NCBI GenBank assembly: GCA_943788445.1
Contig: CALSQH010000003.1
Span: forward strand, 744,001-808,000
Length of the DNA: 64,000 nucleotides
Source of the DNA: an uncultured Pseudomonadales bacterium
GTDB lineage: Bacteria > Pseudomonadota > Gammaproteobacteria > Pseudomonadales > Porticoccaceae
Reading direction: 5' to 3'
Shown here piece after piece: positions 1 through 8,688 of this stretch (within the stretch, counting starts at the first letter, position 1; every line of letters starts with the position of its first letter). The translations under genes were made by a program, and so were the position numbers. A model generated the notes under the pieces. The model was not told the DNA's origin, did not search any database, and worked only from the letters and a program-made list of their open reading frames with translations.

Positions 1-97
1 TAAACTCAGTTCTGTACTAACAGATCTAAACGGCTAATTTCAGTCACAATTTTGTCCTGCAATAACGTTTAGTCGATCCTTTTTTAATCTGCTCTGG

Positions 98-103
98 TAT
101 AAT
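98..103 (+). promoter_or_regulatory. -10 element of the 6S RNA promoter
   Basis: A perfect TATAAT lies just upstream of the conserved 5' end of 6S RNA, at the expected distance for a start near 107-110. The -35 is weak (around 73-80). The function is inferred from position. Confidence 0.55.
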
Positions 104-106
104 TTC

Positions 107-278
107 ATCTCCTGGGGTGTGCGCCAGTCAAGAAGTCCCTGAGCCGATAATTATTACCCGGTTTTTCTCCGTCAATATTGTTGTGCACTTCCGTGCGTCG
201 GAAAGCCTGATATATTGCGAGCGAAGCCACCTTGAACTCTTCGGTTCGAGGCCACGTTGACAGCGGCACCTTGGGATT
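107..278 (+). ncRNA. ssrS: 6S RNA (RNA polymerase regulator)
   Basis: 6S RNA binds sigma70-RNA polymerase holoenzyme in stationary phase by mimicking an open promoter. Signs here are the conserved 5' block containing CCAGTC...CCCTGAGCCGATA (about 121-150), the matching 3' block with CACCTTGAACTC..GGTTCGAGG (about 229-252), and terminal complementarity between ATCTCCTGGGGTG near 107-119 and GCACCTTGGGAT near 266-277. It is followed directly by 5-formyl-THF cyclo-ligase, the usual gammaproteobacterial ssrS-ygfA arrangement. The exact ends are estimated from the closing stem. Confidence 0.88.
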
Positions 279-302
279 TAATACAATAATGATTGTCTAT
301 TT

Positions 303-881
303 ATGAATGCTGGCGATATACGTAAAAACCTTCGATCCAAACGCCGAGCATTAACCCCCGCTCAACAGAGATCTGCGGCCCAAGATCTAGCATCACTTAT
401 CGCTCAGCAAACTTTTTTTCAACGCGCAAAACGCATCGGCATCTATATTGCCAACGATGGCGAAATTGATCCCTCAGCCCTAATGAGCCTAGCGTTCAAG
501 GCCGATAAGGCGTGTTTTCTGCCAATTATCCACCCACTGCAATTCAACCGCCTATATTTTGGCGAGTACCGCAATGGTGATCAGCTTAAAGCCAACCGCT
601 TTGGCATTTTAGAGCCGTTACTCAGATCGACGCCTGTTGCTCCACCCTGGAGTTTGGATTTAATATTGCTGCCTCTGGTGGCATTCGACCGCAGTGGCAA
701 TAGAATCGGAATGGGCGGCGGATTTTATGATCGCACACTGGCAACCCATGCCACCCAGCCTCGCAAACCAACCCTGATTGGATTGGCCCATGAATGTCAG
801 GAAATTGACAGCATCGCGCAACAGAGCTGGGATATTCCTCTGGATAAAATTATCACTAACCGTGAAATCATAGACTCTTAA
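303..881 (+). CDS. fau: 5-formyltetrahydrofolate cyclo-ligase
   Basis: This 192-residue enzyme converts 5-formyl-THF to 5,10-methenyl-THF with ATP, recycling an inhibitory folate. The basic N-terminal helix with R/K residues (RKNLRSKRRAL, from residue 7) that contacts phosphate is present. So is the family signature GMGGGFYDR at about residues 135-143, which forms the ATP/folate site. Length is typical for the family. It lies directly downstream of 6S RNA, as ygfA does in enterobacteria, and is probably cotranscribed with it. The ATG lacks a clear Shine-Dalgarno, but the N-terminus matches the family. Confidence 0.93.
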   Translation: MNAGDIRKNLRSKRRALTPAQQRSAAQDLASLIAQQTFFQRAKRIGIYIANDGEIDPSALMSLAFKADKACFLPIIHPLQFNRLYFGEYRNGDQLKANRFGILEPLLRSTPVAPPWSLDLILLPLVAFDRSGNRIGMGGGFYDRTLATHATQPRKPTLIGLAHECQEIDSIAQQSWDIPLDKIITNREIIDS

Positions 882-892
882 GAATTCGCAAA

Positions 893-931
893 ATTGCTGA
901 CCTGCCTGTGGACTAATTTCAGGTCAGCAAT
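893..931. terminator. Bidirectional hairpin between convergent genes
   Basis: A perfect 12-bp inverted repeat (ATTGCTGACCTG at 893-904, CAGGTCAGCAAT at 920-931) sits between the convergent ends of the folate cyclo-ligase gene and ilvA. It is placed to stop transcription from both sides. The U-tracts are poor, so efficiency is uncertain. Confidence 0.6.
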
Positions 932-939
932 ATCACAGG

Positions 940-2454
940 CTATGAGCCGAGAAAAAACTGATAGGCTTCATTATCAGTCTCATTTACATACTGATAACCC
1001 AGATCATCAAGAAACCCTGAAAGCTTTTTGAGATCTTTTTTCGTCGCCTGAACACCGACCAGTACCCGACCAAATGCCGAACCGTGGTTGCGGTAATGGA
1101 ACATCGAAATATTAAATCCACTGCCCAACTGATTTAGGAAATTCAACAGTGCGCCGGGGCGCTCAGGAAATTCAAATCTAAACACCTGCTCTTCACCAAC
1201 CTGCGGAGAACGACCGCCGACCATATGACGAATATGTAATTTGGCCACCTCGTTATCCGTCATATCTGATACCTGATAGCCTTTTTTGCGCAGGTCCTCG
1301 ACCAGCTGATGACGATCCTCGTCACAGGTCACCTGAGCGCCAACAAAAATATGCGCCTGATTAGCATCACTAAAGCGGTAGTTAAACTCTGAGATATTGC
1401 GCTTTTGCATCGCCGTACAAAAAGACTTGAAGCTACCGGGCTTCTCGTCGATGGTTACTGCTAATACCGCCTCGCGCTTTTCACCAATTTCAGTACGTTC
1501 AGAGATATAGCGCAAACGATCAAAATCTATATTGGCGCCACATTGAATAGCCAGTAATGTCTGCCCTTCAACAGCCTGCTGATCAACATATTTTTTTAAC
1601 CCAGCCAGCCCCATAGCACCGGATGGCTCACAGATCGCACGAGTGTCATTGTAGACATCTTTAATCGCAGCACAGATTTCATCGGTGCTAACAGTAATAA
1701 CCTCATCAACCAAATCTTTTAACAGCCTAAAGGGCTCTTTGCCTATCTGCGCGACCGCGGTTCCGTCAGCAAAAATGCCCACTTCTTTTAGACGCACTCT
1801 GCGACCTGCTTTCATAGCCGCATCCAGACAGGCGCTGTCATCAGCTTCCACAGCGATAATTTTCACATCAGGGCGAACATACTTCACATAGGCAGCGACA
1901 CCGGCACAGAGCCCACCCCCGCCAACGGCAATAAATATTGCGTCTAGATCTCCAGACAACTGGCGCAGAATTTCCATGCCAATCGTGCCCTGACCGGCAA
2001 TAACATCGGGATCATCAAAGGGGTGGATATAAACCAGACCTTTCTCTTCGACAAGTTTGTTTGCATGTGCCGAGGCCGCATCGTAATTGTCACCAATCAG
2101 AACAACTTTTGCGCCGCGCGCACGCACCGCATCAACTTTAATTTGCGGTGTTGTCTTAGGCATAACAATGGTCGCTTTTACACCCATTTTTTTTGCTGCG
2201 AGAGCGAGACCCTGAGCATGGTTTCCGGCGGAAGCTGCAATCACACCATTGGCACGTTGTTGCTCCGAAAGCTGTCGCAACTTGTTATAGGCACCACGTA
2301 ATTTGAACGAGAATACGGGCTGCAAGTCTTCACGCTTTAATAGCACCTGATTATTTAATCGTTGCGACAGCAATGGTGCCGGATCGATTGGCGTCTCAAC
2401 AACCAAGTCGTAGATACGCGCATCGAGAATTTTTTTCACATACTTATTCGGCAT
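940..2454 (-). CDS. ilvA: Threonine ammonia-lyase, biosynthetic
   Basis: PLP enzyme that deaminates threonine to 2-oxobutanoate, the first committed step to isoleucine. The PLP lysine lies in SFKLRGAYNK near residue 50, and the glycine-rich phosphate loop is VGGGGLCAG. The C-terminal third carries two ACT-like regulatory modules (starting near EAVLAVTIDEKPGSF and EQVFRFEFPERPGAL), which in this family sense isoleucine and valine. The frame opens upstream at a TTG (2505), but the ATG at 2454 gives 504 residues and the family N-terminus MPNKYVKKILDARIYD, so I prefer it. It is divergent from rpiA. Confidence 0.93.
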   Translation of the reverse strand: MPNKYVKKILDARIYDLVVETPIDPAPLLSQRLNNQVLLKREDLQPVFSFKLRGAYNKLRQLSEQQRANGVIAASAGNHAQGLALAAKKMGVKATIVMPKTTPQIKVDAVRARGAKVVLIGDNYDAASAHANKLVEEKGLVYIHPFDDPDVIAGQGTIGMEILRQLSGDLDAIFIAVGGGGLCAGVAAYVKYVRPDVKIIAVEADDSACLDAAMKAGRRVRLKEVGIFADGTAVAQIGKEPFRLLKDLVDEVITVSTDEICAAIKDVYNDTRAICEPSGAMGLAGLKKYVDQQAVEGQTLLAIQCGANIDFDRLRYISERTEIGEKREAVLAVTIDEKPGSFKSFCTAMQKRNISEFNYRFSDANQAHIFVGAQVTCDEDRHQLVEDLRKKGYQVSDMTDNEVAKLHIRHMVGGRSPQVGEEQVFRFEFPERPGALLNFLNQLGSGFNISMFHYRNHGSAFGRVLVGVQATKKDLKKLSGFLDDLGYQYVNETDNEAYQFFLGS

Positions 2455-2554
2455 TAAAGTTCCGATTCTAGGGTTTAAAGAATCAATGGTATGTTGATAT
2501 AACAATTTACGCCAGCCTCAAAGTAATGAATCTGTTTTATTCCTGCTATCACCG

Positions 2555-2560
2555 TATAAT
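2555..2560 (+). promoter_or_regulatory. Probable rpiA promoter -10
   Basis: A consensus TATAAT lies in the 144-bp ilvA/rpiA divergent spacer, about 39 bp before the rpiA start. The -35 is poor (TGTTTT near 2533-2538, 16-nt spacer). Confidence 0.42.
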
Positions 2561-2598
2561 CGCTCCCTTATATAGGCAGATAATTATCGAGGTTAAGG

Positions 2599-3279
2599 GT
2601 GGATCAACAGCAACTTAAACATGCAGTGGCGGCAGCAGCCGTAGAGTACACATTAACGAAAATTGATAGTGACAGTATTGTTGGTATTGGCACTGGATCG
2701 ACTGCCAACTGTTTTATCGATTTACTCGCTGAACACAAACAAAAATTTCAATCGGCTGTTGCAAGTTCTGAGGCTTCTGCCGAGCGCCTTCGCAGTCATG
2801 GCATCAACGTTATTGAATTAAATTCTGCGCCAGAAATAACGATCTATATCGATGGTGCTGACGAAGCCAATCCCCGACTTGAACTTATCAAAGGGGGTGG
2901 CGCAGCTCTGACCAGAGAAAAAATTGTCACCGCAGTCGCCGATGAATTTGTCTGTATAGCAGATGAAAGCAAATGGGTTGATTACCTGGGTACCTTTCCA
3001 CTTCCCGTTGAAGTTATTCCTATGGCCCGCAGCCATGTTGCTCGCGAACTAGTTAAGCTGGGCGGCGACCCAGTTTGGCGCGAAAATGTAATCACTGACA
3101 ACGGCAATCAAATTCTCGATGTACATCATTTATATCCGGTTGGTTCAGCCGCTGATCTCGAAGAAAAAATCAATCAGATCACCGGCGTAGTCACCAATGG
3201 GTTTTTCGCCTGTAAACCAGCCGATATTTTATTCCTCGCCACTCAGCAGGGTATTGTTACCCATCGCGCCACAGATTGA
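2599..3279 (+). CDS. rpiA: Ribose-5-phosphate isomerase A
   Basis: Interconverts ribose-5-phosphate and ribulose-5-phosphate in the non-oxidative pentose phosphate pathway. Family motifs are all present: GIGTGSTA (residues about 30-37), the catalytic DGADE (about 85-89) and [11 protein letters not shown] (about 98-108). The 226-residue length is usual. The start is GTG, preceded by GAGG at 2589-2592, and no ATG is available at the conserved N-terminus. It is followed closely by a PfkB kinase gene, so the two may be one transcript. Confidence 0.95.
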   Translation: MDQQQLKHAVAAAAVEYTLTKIDSDSIVGIGTGSTANCFIDLLAEHKQKFQSAVASSEASAERLRSHGINVIELNSAPEITIYIDGADEANPRLELIKGGGAALTREKIVTAVADEFVCIADESKWVDYLGTFPLPVEVIPMARSHVARELVKLGGDPVWRENVITDNGNQILDVHHLYPVGSAADLEEKINQITGVVTNGFFACKPADILFLATQQGIVTHRATD

Positions 3280-3308
3280 AGATAGATAGCCTAAAGCACG
3301 GAGTAATT

Positions 3309-4304
3309 ATGAAAAAGTACCATGTCTATGGTCTTGGTAATGCGTTAGTAGATACCGAAATTGAAGTCACTGATAGCAACCTCAATGAGCTGAGTATTGA
3401 GAAAGGGTTAATGACTCTGGTCGACGAAGAGCGGCAGCATTTTTTACTGAGCAATCTTGCCGACCATATGGTGATGTCCAAGCGCGCCTGTGGTGGCTCC
3501 GCCGCCAATACGGTTATTTCACTCAGCCAGTTTGGCGGGAAAAGTTTCTTTTCCTGCAAAGTTGCCGACGATGAGAACGGTCATTTTTATATGCAGGATC
3601 TCGCCGAGAATGGCGTTGATCACAATGCGGACGCTCAAATATCTCAAGGGATTACCGGTAAATGTCTGGTGATGATTACTGACGATGCCGAGCGCACAAT
3701 GAACACCTTTCTCGGCACTAGCACCGAATTATCTTCCAACGACCTTGATGGCAGTGCTATCAAAAATTCAGAATATCTTTATATAGAAGGTTATTTAGTC
3801 ACTGGCGATAGTGCTCGACAGGCTGCAATAGAAGCTGTCGACGTGGCTCGACAGGCTGGCACCAAGATTGCGCTGAGTCTTTCAGATCCGGGTATCGTTG
3901 AATATTTCCGAGCGGGCCTTCAAGAAATAGTTGGCGATGGTATTGACCTCTTGTTTTGTAATGAGCAAGAAGCCCTCAACTGGTGTGACACCGACAATAT
4001 CGATCAGGCATTAGAAAAATTACAAGACACCGCGAAACACTTTGTTGTCACCCGCGGGAGTAATGGCTCTGTGGTATTTGATGGTAATGAATATCTAACC
4101 GCCCCAGCACAGCCTATAACTGCGGTGGATACTAATGGCGCTGGCGATATGTTTGCTGGCGCTTACCTCTATGGCATAACCCATGGTCACAACAGTCTCT
4201 CTGCGGCAGTCTTTGCCAACCGTGCGGCCAGCGCAGTGGTCGGTCAATATGGCCCGCGCCTGCACAGCGCTGAATACGATGGCTTAAAGGAAGGCCTTAA
4301 ATAA
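3309..4304 (+). CDS. Adenosine kinase-like PfkB family carbohydrate/nucleoside kinase
   Basis: A 331-residue ribokinase-superfamily kinase. It has the N-terminal GNALVDTE substrate-binding strand, the GGSAANT motif of PfkB signature 1, and the C-terminal signature DTNGAGDMFAGA, which carries the catalytic Asp and anion hole. The overall pattern resembles bacterial proteins annotated as adenosine kinase (adenosine + ATP to AMP), but fructokinase or ribokinase activity cannot be excluded by eye. The frame opens at 3276, overlapping the rpiA stop. The ATG at 3309 is preferred because GGAG (3300-3303) sits in front of it and MKKYHVYGLGNAL is the family start. It ends 4 nt from the convergent GGDEF/EAL gene. 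Confidence 0.8.
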   Translation: MKKYHVYGLGNALVDTEIEVTDSNLNELSIEKGLMTLVDEERQHFLLSNLADHMVMSKRACGGSAANTVISLSQFGGKSFFSCKVADDENGHFYMQDLAENGVDHNADAQISQGITGKCLVMITDDAERTMNTFLGTSTELSSNDLDGSAIKNSEYLYIEGYLVTGDSARQAAIEAVDVARQAGTKIALSLSDPGIVEYFRAGLQEIVGDGIDLLFCNEQEALNWCDTDNIDQALEKLQDTAKHFVVTRGSNGSVVFDGNEYLTAPAQPITAVDTNGAGDMFAGAYLYGITHGHNSLSAAVFANRAASAVVGQYGPRLHSAEYDGLKEGLK

Positions 4305-4308
4305 ACTA

Positions 4309-6837
4309 TTAGAGAACAATTTTGTTAAGCGGTTGCGGATGTTGAAATAAAAATCCTTGCAGATAATCTACACCGATTTTTTTCAATAGCTCTAGCTGTT
4401 TTTCATTCTCTACGCCCTCTGCCACAGTGGGAATACCCATAATGTGGCCGAGGTGATTAATGGTACTGACCACTGAATAATCAACGTCGCTATTTTCCAT
4501 GGTGTGAATAAAACTCGAATCAATTTTAAGACAGTCGATTGGCAGTTCTTTTAGATAGGCAAATGATGATAGACCGCTGCCAAAATCATCGAGAGCAATC
4601 GACACCCCCACAGACCTGAGCGTCGCGATCAATCTTTTAGCTTCCTGCAAATGCTTTACCGCCGCTGTCTCGGTAATCTCAAACTGAATATGCTTGGGTG
4701 ATATTCCGCTATCGCTAAACCCGCTGAGGATATAATCGATAGCATTTTCATCACCCACTGTACTGCCGGATAAATTAACGGAAAGCAGCGGCAGTGGAAT
4801 GCCTTTGGATTTAAGTTGCTGCAAAAACTTTAAAGAATGTTTAAAAACCCATTTATCCAAATCATCAATCAGTGAGAAGTGTTCTGCGACTGGAATAAAC
4901 TCAGAGGGCTGTAAAATACTCCCATCGATGTCACGCATTCTCACCAGCACTTCATAGTATTTGGCCGACCCCGCAGATCGATTCATCGGCAATATAGGCT
5001 GGGCGAACAATGTAAAACGATCTTCATCCAGGGCCGAGACTATTTTTGGCATACTGGTGGCAAGGCTGCGACGCTTAGCGACCTCTTCGTTAAAAGACTG
5101 AAAATGAATTTTGTTTCTGCCCTTATCTCGTGCAGTTGCGCAAGACGAACCCGCTGAGATCATCAGATCAATATCCGACACCGCGTCTGCATCAATCAGG
5201 ATGCCACCAATACTGGCACCAATTTTTAGCACCTCGCCCTCCCAGGGAATACTCAACTCTTTTAATTCTTTGAGTATCTGCTCGGCTAAAGCCATGGCTT
5301 TGTCATAATTAACTCGGTGCAGTAACAGCGCAAATTCATCATTGCCAATGCGCGCCGTTATATCACTCGGGCCCGCTAACCTTACAAGCAAATGAGCAAA
5401 GTGCTTGAGCAGCTCATCACCGGCATTGTGGCCGCTGGTGTCATTAATTACCGAGAAGTTGTAGAGGTCAATATAGAGTAGCGCATGAATTGCGCCCTCA
5501 AGCTTGGCGATTTCGATAGCCTTTTGAATGCGTTTCGACAGCGAGGCGCGATTTGGCAATCCGGTTAATGGATCGTGCATGGCTTGCCACTTTAGGCGGC
5601 TGGATACTCTGCGGGCCTCGCTCAGGGGTCTAAAAATAACTAGGCATTTGGTTATCCTGCCCATTGAATCACGCAACGGAAATGCCGAGACGGAAACACT
5701 CATCGGCGTTGTCCCGCGCACCTTTAATAACAGCGATTGATTCGACTCTACATTGAGCGCTTTATTTAGGGCATCGTGAACCGGTGTGACGGGGACACCG
5801 GTATCCTCATTAGCCAGCGGCATCGCCACGTGAATTTGAGTCGGTCTGGATTTATCCAATGCAAAACCCAGCAACTGTTCCGCGATGGGGTTCATCTCGA
5901 CCAGGAAGCCTTCGGCATCAACCATTAAAATACCGTCAGCTATATGCTGAGAGGTCAAATCAAAAAGCCGACCGCGATTAATTAAATCATCAGTTTGCTG
6001 GCTGGCATGAGTCCAATCACGGCAGACAATAACCAGCTCATCCTCAATTTCTGCGGAAGTGAATAGCTTCACATCCAAATAACGACTTTCCCCCTGAGAG
6101 GTCGCCGCAAGAACATAGCCCTGAATATGCTGATCTTTAAGATGGGCAAAATTTTCCCTTAAATCCAGACTTTCCATCTCGTCGAGCCCAGGAAATAGAA
6201 TTCGTACCGAACTGCCAATCAATAAATCATTACTATAAGCAAACAACTTCTCTGCCGCCCCACTTACACGAGAAATAAATCCGAATCGATCGGCAATAAT
6301 ATGTGCCGAGTTAGTATCGAGAAGAAATGTGTTTTTGGAATTTTTCTGCGTCTCTACTGCCGACTCTGAGGGCGAACCATCGGCCCCAGTCTGAGTAATC
6401 TTATTCTGCTTAGCGTCATAATGCGGGCTTTGTAGCGTTAACTGTATCAAGCCATAAGTATTTGAGTCATCCTCATAGGCCTTAATGGCAATACCCAGCA
6501 ACAGGGAATGATCTCGCGAAAAAGCCTCAACAAACTGATTAAGCAGCAGATTATCTGCGGGGCGAGAACAGCGCCTCGCTCCCAGAGTACTGGTGACTTC
6601 ATGTAGGCTGGCGGCAAAATCTGTACCCAACAGTGCAGGAAATAGCGCATAGAAACGCTTGCCTTGAGATTGCCCTGGGGAAACGGCGCAGAACTCAGCC
6701 GCCTTGCGATCAATCATCACCACTCTAAAATTGCGGTCCACAACCATCACGCCGCCCTTTAAGCGCGCCGCAACAAAGGCCCGACTTAGTTCAGACCCTG
6801 CTCCACTAACTCCTTTTACGTGGAAAATATTATTCAT
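4309..6837 (-). CDS. Multi-PAS GGDEF-EAL cyclic-di-GMP turnover protein
   Basis: This 842-residue protein has three PAS-like sensor segments (about 25-75, 170-225, 290-385), a GGDEF domain (about 420-575, opening with HDPLTGLPNR) and an EAL domain (about 600-840). The GGDEF signature reads G-N-D-E-F (residues 498-502), so the second glycine is Asn and cyclase activity is doubtful. The EAL domain keeps the family metal and catalytic landmarks: EVLVR, NLSG, ITET, LDDFGSG, KID, AEGVE and QGF. It is therefore predicted to be mainly a phosphodiesterase that hydrolyses c-di-GMP, with the GGDEF part possibly regulatory. No membrane segment is seen, so it is probably cytosolic. It lies 45 nt downstream of the DUF2333 gene. 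Confidence 0.9.
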   Translation of the reverse strand: MNNIFHVKGVSGAGSELSRAFVAARLKGGVMVVDRNFRVVMIDRKAAEFCAVSPGQSQGKRFYALFPALLGTDFAASLHEVTSTLGARRCSRPADNLLLNQFVEAFSRDHSLLLGIAIKAYEDDSNTYGLIQLTLQSPHYDAKQNKITQTGADGSPSESAVETQKNSKNTFLLDTNSAHIIADRFGFISRVSGAAEKLFAYSNDLLIGSSVRILFPGLDEMESLDLRENFAHLKDQHIQGYVLAATSQGESRYLDVKLFTSAEIEDELVIVCRDWTHASQQTDDLINRGRLFDLTSQHIADGILMVDAEGFLVEMNPIAEQLLGFALDKSRPTQIHVAMPLANEDTGVPVTPVHDALNKALNVESNQSLLLKVRGTTPMSVSVSAFPLRDSMGRITKCLVIFRPLSEARRVSSRLKWQAMHDPLTGLPNRASLSKRIQKAIEIAKLEGAIHALLYIDLYNFSVINDTSGHNAGDELLKHFAHLLVRLAGPSDITARIGNDEFALLLHRVNYDKAMALAEQILKELKELSIPWEGEVLKIGASIGGILIDADAVSDIDLMISAGSSCATARDKGRNKIHFQSFNEEVAKRRSLATSMPKIVSALDEDRFTLFAQPILPMNRSAGSAKYYEVLVRMRDIDGSILQPSEFIPVAEHFSLIDDLDKWVFKHSLKFLQQLKSKGIPLPLLSVNLSGSTVGDENAIDYILSGFSDSGISPKHIQFEITETAAVKHLQEAKRLIATLRSVGVSIALDDFGSGLSSFAYLKELPIDCLKIDSSFIHTMENSDVDYSVVSTINHLGHIMGIPTVAEGVENEKQLELLKKIGVDYLQGFLFQHPQPLNKIVL

Positions 6838-6882
6838 TCCTTTTTACCTTGAGGGGATGCCTCGCCAACAGTCCTTATAAAA

Positions 6883-7953
6883 TCAACCCTGAGAGAGCAG
6901 CTCCCTTAAATCAATAATAGCCGCATTGGCACGACTGATATACGAAGCCATAACCAGAGAGTGATTAGCCAACAGGCCAAAACCTTCACCATTAACAATT
7001 ACCGGTGCATGAACGGGTTGCTGGCTCATTTCCAGCTCTCGAATAATTTGCTGAACACTGGTAACTGCATTCTTTCTAGCTAGCACTTCGGCAAAATCCA
7101 CCTCTACTGCTTTTAAAAAATGCAGGAGTGCCCAAGTCGTTCCGCGCGCTTCATAGAAAACATTGTCTATTTGTAACCAGCTGGTTTTTACCAACATCTC
7201 TTGCGCTGACTGGGTAGACTGGCGGCCCGCCGCATCGCCTGAAAGATCCGTATTAATACGTCGCTGACCAACACTGGCCGACAGGCGCTGAGAGAGACTA
7301 CCCAACCTTGTCTCTACAGTTCCCAGCCAATAGCGGAGGTTATCTGCTCGAGCAAAAAATTGAGCGTCATAGGCTTGATTGTCATGCAACCTCTCTAAAT
7401 AGCGGACAAGATATTCTTGACCCTCTGCATATTCAGACTCAGGCCAGGGTACCGCCCAACTTCTATGATCAATATGAAAGCGTGGCTCGGCAATCGCCAA
7501 ATCAGGGTCTTCTGTCGACTGGGACTGGGAGCGGCTAAAGGATTCCCGCTTGGCTTTGCTCAAATCTCGCATCTGCACCAATACACCGAATTCCCAGCTG
7601 GGAATATTATCCAGAAATACGCCCGGCGGCATCAGATCATTACTTAGATACCCGCCAGGTTTGTGCAACAAAACTTCAATCGTATGAATAAGAGTTGCGG
7701 TGGTGGTCGCACCTACCACTGGCGTTCGACCCCCAAGAATCTTTGCCGTCTGCTCACGGACATCAAACAGATCCGGCTCACTGCTCCAGTACCAACCCAA
7801 CCCGGTTAGTAACAAGAGAACCAGTAATACTGCGGAGAGCGCATTGCGGACAGTATTGGATTTTTTCTGATCGACATAGCCATCAGCTATTTCTTCATTA
7901 GAATCCAAAAACGGTTTTCGTCCGACCATTTTTAATCGACGCCAGAATCTCAT
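6883..7953 (-). CDS. DUF2333 family protein
   Basis: A 356-residue protein with a single membrane helix near residues 35-57 (ALSAVLLVLLLLTGLGWYW) after a basic cytoplasmic start, then a soluble, presumably periplasmic domain. Pattern and length match the proteobacterial DUF2333 family (the PGGYLSNDLMPPG segment and a Trp-rich region around residue 165). Its function is unknown. Its ATG overlaps the stop of the upstream copper-chaperone gene in an ATGA, which implies translational coupling. The c-di-GMP gene follows, so the three probably form one operon. Confidence 0.8.
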   Translation of the reverse strand: MRFWRRLKMVGRKPFLDSNEEIADGYVDQKKSNTVRNALSAVLLVLLLLTGLGWYWSSEPDLFDVREQTAKILGGRTPVVGATTTATLIHTIEVLLHKPGGYLSNDLMPPGVFLDNIPSWEFGVLVQMRDLSKAKRESFSRSQSQSTEDPDLAIAEPRFHIDHRSWAVPWPESEYAEGQEYLVRYLERLHDNQAYDAQFFARADNLRYWLGTVETRLGSLSQRLSASVGQRRINTDLSGDAAGRQSTQSAQEMLVKTSWLQIDNVFYEARGTTWALLHFLKAVEVDFAEVLARKNAVTSVQQIIRELEMSQQPVHAPVIVNGEGFGLLANHSLVMASYISRANAAIIDLRELLSQG

Positions 7954-8492
7954 TTGCTACTGCCTTGGATATTTTTATCGCTATGCATTTTGTGGTCATG
8001 GCCTTTATGGATATTGTTAGATTTTTGACTATTTGTAGATTGCGCAGGTTTGTTTTTGAACAGGCTGCGAACTTCAGCGGCAACCACAACAGAGCCACAG
8101 CCTTCTGTAGTCAAAGTAAACTCCTGTGGCTGACCAGACACTAGCGGCGCCTGAATACCAAATAACATTAAATGTAGCTGACCGGGTTCAAACAGAATGC
8201 TTTGTCCGGCCTCGACAGTGACCGATTCCACTGGCCGCATTCTCATCATGCCATCGCTGTGCAAATGCTCGTGAATCTGAAGATCTGCAGCTATAGGTGA
8301 ACTGCCACCAGTAATCTTGCAGGCGCGGTCATTACTATTGACCAATTTAAGAAAGGCGGCCGTCACCTGCTGCCCAGGAGGCATGGCGCGCATATAGGCC
8401 TGCTCTGCATGGAGCCCTTCGGCCGTCACTAGTGACACTGCTACGCAGCTGGCAAAGCCAAATATTAAACCGTTAATTAATACTTTTTTCAT
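7950..8492 (-). CDS. Periplasmic copper chaperone of the PCuAC family
   Basis: A 180-residue protein with a Sec signal peptide (residues 1 to about 25, KKVLINGLIFGFASCVAVSLVTA). The PCuAC domain holds the Cu(I)-binding pattern of His and Met residues: HEHLHSDGMMRMRP, then LHLMLFG about 25 residues later. PCuAC proteins carry copper in the periplasm, typically towards cytochrome c oxidase CuA. A His/Met-rich tail (HKGHDHKMHSDKN) adds a further possible metal site. It is the first gene of a minus-strand run with the DUF2333 and GGDEF/EAL genes. No Sco or oxidase gene is nearby. Confidence 0.85.
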   Translation of the reverse strand: MKKVLINGLIFGFASCVAVSLVTAEGLHAEQAYMRAMPPGQQVTAAFLKLVNSNDRACKITGGSSPIAADLQIHEHLHSDGMMRMRPVESVTVEAGQSILFEPGQLHLMLFGIQAPLVSGQPQEFTLTTEGCGSVVVAAEVRSLFKNKPAQSTNSQKSNNIHKGHDHKMHSDKNIQGSSK

Positions 8493-8653
8493 AGGAATCC
8501 CTGTTCAAACTATAGCATGTGATATGAATGTTCATCGCTCTCGTAAACACTTTTTATTCGCTGAGCTAATTATCACTTAAATGCCTTTCAGAACTACAGC
8601 ATTAAGTGCAGCTCTCACAAAAGATATTAGAACACTCAGCTAATGCCCTGCCC

Positions 8654-8659
8654 TATAAT
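8654..8659 (+). promoter_or_regulatory. Probable dsbD promoter -10
   Basis: A consensus TATAAT lies 30 nt before the preferred dsbD start at 8689. Transcription from it would begin near 8666, leaving almost no leader for the alternative ATG at 8674. No good -35 is seen. Confidence 0.4.
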
Positions 8660-8688
8660 GGCTTATAGTAAAAATGCTCGGATCTATT

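Noticed and set aside
1685..2301. Plus-strand ORFs opposite ilvA
   Set aside because: They lie wholly inside ilvA on the other strand, with unlikely composition and no ribosome sites; they are shadows of the real frame.
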